64,000 nt of DNA from Porphyrobacter sp. (GTDB lineage: Bacteria; Pseudomonadota; Alphaproteobacteria; Sphingomonadales; Sphingomonadaceae): assembly GCA_027531395.1 (NCBI GenBank), contig JAPZRO010000001.1, positions 310,001-374,000 of the forward strand, read 5' to 3'. The translations under genes and the position numbers were made by a program. The notes under the pieces were generated by a model. That model ran no database searches and had not been told where the DNA came from. It saw only the letters and a list, made by a program, of their open reading frames with translations. Below, piece by piece: positions 61,565-64,000 of this stretch. How positions within the stretch are numbered: position 1 is the first letter of the stretch; every line of letters begins with the position of its first letter.

Positions 61565-62467
61565 ATGCGCAGCGATCTGGCCGAGGTTTATGCCCACCTG
61601 CGGCGCGAGCCGGAGGAGGGGGCCGATCCTGTCAGCGCCATGCGCGCGATGGTCGAAGGCTACGGCATGGGTTGCAGCGGCGCGGGGCTTGCCGCCTGCC
61701 GGGTGGTGCCGGTGCGGATCGGTGCGATGGCCGCCGAATGGCTGGTGCCGCCCGCTGCCGGGGACGGCCGCATCGTCTACCTCCACGGCGGGGGCTGGGT
61801 GGCGGGTTCGCTGACGAGCCACCGCGCGATTGCGGCGGAGTTGGCCTTGCTCGCGGGGCAGGCGGTGCTGGTGGCCGATTACCGGCTCGCGCCCGAGCAT
61901 CCGTTCCCTGCCGGTCTCGGCGATGCGGCGGCGGCGCTGGCTCATGCCGGGGCGAACGGGCCGGACGGACCGGGACGAGCGGGGCGTCTGGCGCTGGTCG
62001 GGGATTCGGCCGGCGGCAATCTCGCCGCGGTGGTCGCCATCGGCCTTGCCCCGCTGGCGGATGTTCCGCGGCCCGACCGCGTGGTGCTGATGAGCCCCTT
62101 CCTCGCCGTCACGCCGGTCGCCGGAGGGTTCGCCGGCGAGCCCGACGATCCCGCGGTCGCCGGCGATGCGATGGGGCTCGTGGCCGAACTCTACGCTCCG
62201 GGCAGCGATCCGGGCGATCCGGCGATCAGCCCGCTGCTTGCACCCGACGCGCGGCTGGCACAGCTGCCGCCGACGCTGATCCAGGCCAGCGCGGCCGAGA
62301 CCCTGCGCGGGCAGGCGCTGGTCTTCGCGCAGCGTGCCTGGGCGCTCGGCGTGCCGCTGCGCCTGTCGCTGTGGCCGGACCTGCCGCACGTGTGGCATGC
62401 CTTCATCGGCAAGCTGCCCGAGGCCGACGCGGCGCTCGAGGAAGCGGCAGCCTTCCTCCGGACCTGA
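61565..62467 (+). CDS. Cytosolic alpha/beta hydrolase, hormone-sensitive-lipase (bHSL) family
   Basis: The 300-residue protein has the HGGGW oxyanion motif (74-78), ADYRLAPEHPFPAG, nucleophile GDSAGG (Ser148), acidic residue region ASAAETL and a late His (LPHVWHAF). No signal peptide is visible, so it acts on a substrate brought into the cell, probably the ligand of the receptor encoded just upstream. The start is 5 bases after the receptor stop. Confidence 0.9.
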   Translation: MRSDLAEVYAHLRREPEEGADPVSAMRAMVEGYGMGCSGAGLAACRVVPVRIGAMAAEWLVPPAAGDGRIVYLHGGGWVAGSLTSHRAIAAELALLAGQAVLVADYRLAPEHPFPAGLGDAAAALAHAGANGPDGPGRAGRLALVGDSAGGNLAAVVAIGLAPLADVPRPDRVVLMSPFLAVTPVAGGFAGEPDDPAVAGDAMGLVAELYAPGSDPGDPAISPLLAPDARLAQLPPTLIQASAAETLRGQALVFAQRAWALGVPLRLSLWPDLPHVWHAFIGKLPEADAALEEAAAFLRT

Positions 62468-62784
62468 GGCCAGAGACCAGCACGGGCTTGCGGACATTCC
62501 GGGGCAAGTCCACATCCCGTCGCGCCTAGTGCCAAGATCGATTTTCGATAGCGGAACACAGGCCTCAGGCAGAACCAGACAACCGGTCCAGTGATCGCGA
62601 GCGAGTGGGTTCGGGTCGGTCGCCGATTGTGTCATAATCGGACCGCGAATGGCCAGGATGTGCCGGCTCGCAGGCCGGGCCAGGCCTTGTGCCGCGTGCA
62701 TCGGCAAATGGATGCAAATTTAATTGGCAAGCAACGAAGGGTCGCATAGCTCTCGCACGTATCGGCATCGAGGGGAGCGCTCGA
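62468..62784. other. 317-bp spacer before the DUF1800 gene
   Basis: I see no gene or strong hairpin. It probably contains the DUF1800 promoter, as GAGGGGAG near its right end is the ribosome site. Confidence 0.5.
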
Positions 62785-64000
62785 ATGTATTGTCCGGGTG
62801 AAGATGAGAATGCCATGCGGGATGCCACAGCACAGGAGGCGACCCCGCCGTCCCCTCCCCTGAACCGGGCCGAACAGCCATCTGCCCTGTCGAATGCCGG
62901 AGCACTCGGGGTGAGCACGCTGGCGCTGGCCGTGGCGGCCTGCGGCGGCGGCGGCAGCAGCAGCACGGGTGGCGGTCCTCCGCCGGTCTCGACCGTGCGC
63001 AAGCCCCAGACCGATGGGGAGGCGGCGCGGTTCCTGCTGCAGGCCTCGCTGTCCGCCTCGACCGGGGCGATCACCCAGCTGCGCAGCGAAGGCTACGAGC
63101 CGTGGCTCGATCGCCAGATCGCCGCCGCCAACAGCCAGAGCGCGAAGGGCTTCTTCGCCGACCGTGGCTTCGACCGGGTCGATGCCAACCGCTTCTACAA
63201 CGGCGCGATCACAGGCGACTACATGATCTGGTCGCAGCTGCTTGCGGGCGACAATGCCGTGCGCAAACGGATTGCCTTTGCGCTTTCCGAGTTCTTCGTG
63301 GTGTCGCTCTCCGGCATCAGCCTGACATGGCGCGGGCCCGCGATCGGCGAATACTGGGAAATCCTCAACCGCCACGCCTTCGGCAATTTCCGCGATCTGT
63401 TGCAGGACATCACCCTCAATCCGGCGATGGGTGTGTTCCTCAACACCCGCGGCAACCGACGTGCGGACAGTTCGGGCCGGGTGCCCGACGAGAACTACGC
63501 GCGCGAGGTGATGCAGCTCTTCACCATCGGGCTGTTCGAGCTCAATTCCGACGGGACCAACCGGCTGGTGAACGGCAATCCCGTCGAAAGCTACACCAGC
63601 GATGATGTGACGGGCCTCGCCAAGGTGTTCACCGGTTACGACTTCGACCTTGCCGGTCTCGCCTTCACGACCGAGGTGGGCAGCACCCGCCAGATCCCCG
63701 ATCCCGAATACACCCGCCGGCCGATGACCGCCGATCCCGCCCGCTGGGTTCCGGCGCGCACCACCGGGTTCCATTCGGCCGAGGCCAAGACCTTCCTCGG
63801 CCTCACCATCCCGGCCGGGACGGGCGCGGCCGAGAGCCTGCGACGCGCGCTCGATCACCTGTTCAACCACCCAAATGTCGGACCGTTCTTCGCGAAGCAG
63901 ATGATCCAGCGGCTGGTGACGAGCAATCCCTCGCCGGCCTATGTAGGACGCGTCGCTGCGGTGTTCGCCAACAACGGGCAGGGGCGGCGCGGCGATCTGG
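62785..64000 (+). CDS. DUF1800-family lipoprotein (3' end outside window)
   Basis: About 405 codons are visible. A 40-residue hydrophilic N-terminus precedes a hydrophobic stretch with lipobox-like LAVAAC followed by GGGGSSST, so the mature protein may be an exported lipoprotein. The DUF1800 core begins AARFLLQASLSASTGAITQL and includes KRIAFALSEFFVV, NYAREVMQLFTIGLFELN and FFAKQMIQRLVTSNPSPAYV. DUF1800 genes are usually followed by a DUF1501 gene, which would lie beyond base 64000. Function is unknown. ATG 62785 is preceded by GAGGGGAG; ATG 62815 is an alternative. Confidence 0.87.
   Translation, partial: MYCPGEDENAMRDATAQEATPPSPPLNRAEQPSALSNAGALGVSTLALAVAACGGGGSSSTGGGPPPVSTVRKPQTDGEAARFLLQASLSASTGAITQLRSEGYEPWLDRQIAAANSQSAKGFFADRGFDRVDANRFYNGAITGDYMIWSQLLAGDNAVRKRIAFALSEFFVVSLSGISLTWRGPAIGEYWEILNRHAFGNFRDLLQDITLNPAMGVFLNTRGNRRADSSGRVPDENYAREVMQLFTIGLFELNSDGTNRLVNGNPVESYTSDDVTGLAKVFTGYDFDLAGLAFTTEVGSTRQIPDPEYTRRPMTADPARWVPARTTGFHSAEAKTFLGLTIPAGTGAAESLRRALDHLFNHPNVGPFFAKQMIQRLVTSNPSPAYVGRVAAVFANNGQGRRGDL

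Overview
The window is GC-rich alphaproteobacterial chromosome. Gene content and order (mrp–hflK–hflC–degP, metX–metW, hisC–tyrC, ftsE–ftsX, many TonB receptors, HX4E-type PlsC) fit the Sphingomonadales, most likely an Erythrobacteraceae relative. Placement rests on reading the proteins, not on a search.

Positions 1-22262 are core chromosome. They hold a molybdenum hydroxylase subunit and Mrp, the HflKC–DegP protease unit, a class A PBP, MsrB, a GST, metXW, hisC–tyrC, a potassium module, the plsC/ydcF/ftsX/ftsE operon, a zinc-ribbon membrane protein and tRNA-Leu(GAG). The potassium module is the standout. A Kup K+ transporter is divergent from a single gene that joins a KdpD-type membrane input region (DUF4118 + GAF + a dimerisation helix whose phospho-accepting His is Glu) directly to a KdpE-type winged-helix DNA-binding domain. 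It looks like a membrane-bound one-component regulator built from both halves of a two-component system.

Positions 22263 to about 46000 are visibly more AT-rich and gene-sparse: accessory DNA beginning at the tRNA. It carries an XRE regulator, small unknown genes, a 2764-residue secreted haem peroxidase with RTX and Ig-like repeats, and its probable type I secretion system: TolC with an extra C-terminal SPOR domain, ABC ATPase, HlyD adaptor and an overlooked 51-residue membrane protein. A receiver–winged-helix protein, a hybrid histidine kinase coupled to a NarL-type regulator, a PilZ protein and an orphan Flp pilin surround these genes. A near-identical 17-bp motif precedes both the receiver–winged-helix gene and the kinase gene. 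The region ends with two genes (DUF3526 ABC permease and PepSY-TM protein) that both appear to lack their 5' parts at one shared junction.

Positions 47071-64000 form a sulfate-ester/organic substrate utilisation locus. A leftward operon encodes TonB receptor, DUF1214, DUF1254, an esterase and an exported formylglycine-generating enzyme. Rightward genes encode an FG-GAP/UnbV protein, TetR regulator, M28-fold protein and arylsulfatase. Three copies of a 16-bp palindrome (TACCGACCGGTCGGTA type) lie before the TonB operon, before the FG-GAP gene and before the sulfatase. The sulfatase and its activating enzyme therefore seem to share one TetR regulon. A second unit (AraC regulator, TonB receptor, alpha/beta hydrolase, and a DUF1800 lipoprotein cut by the window end) follows.
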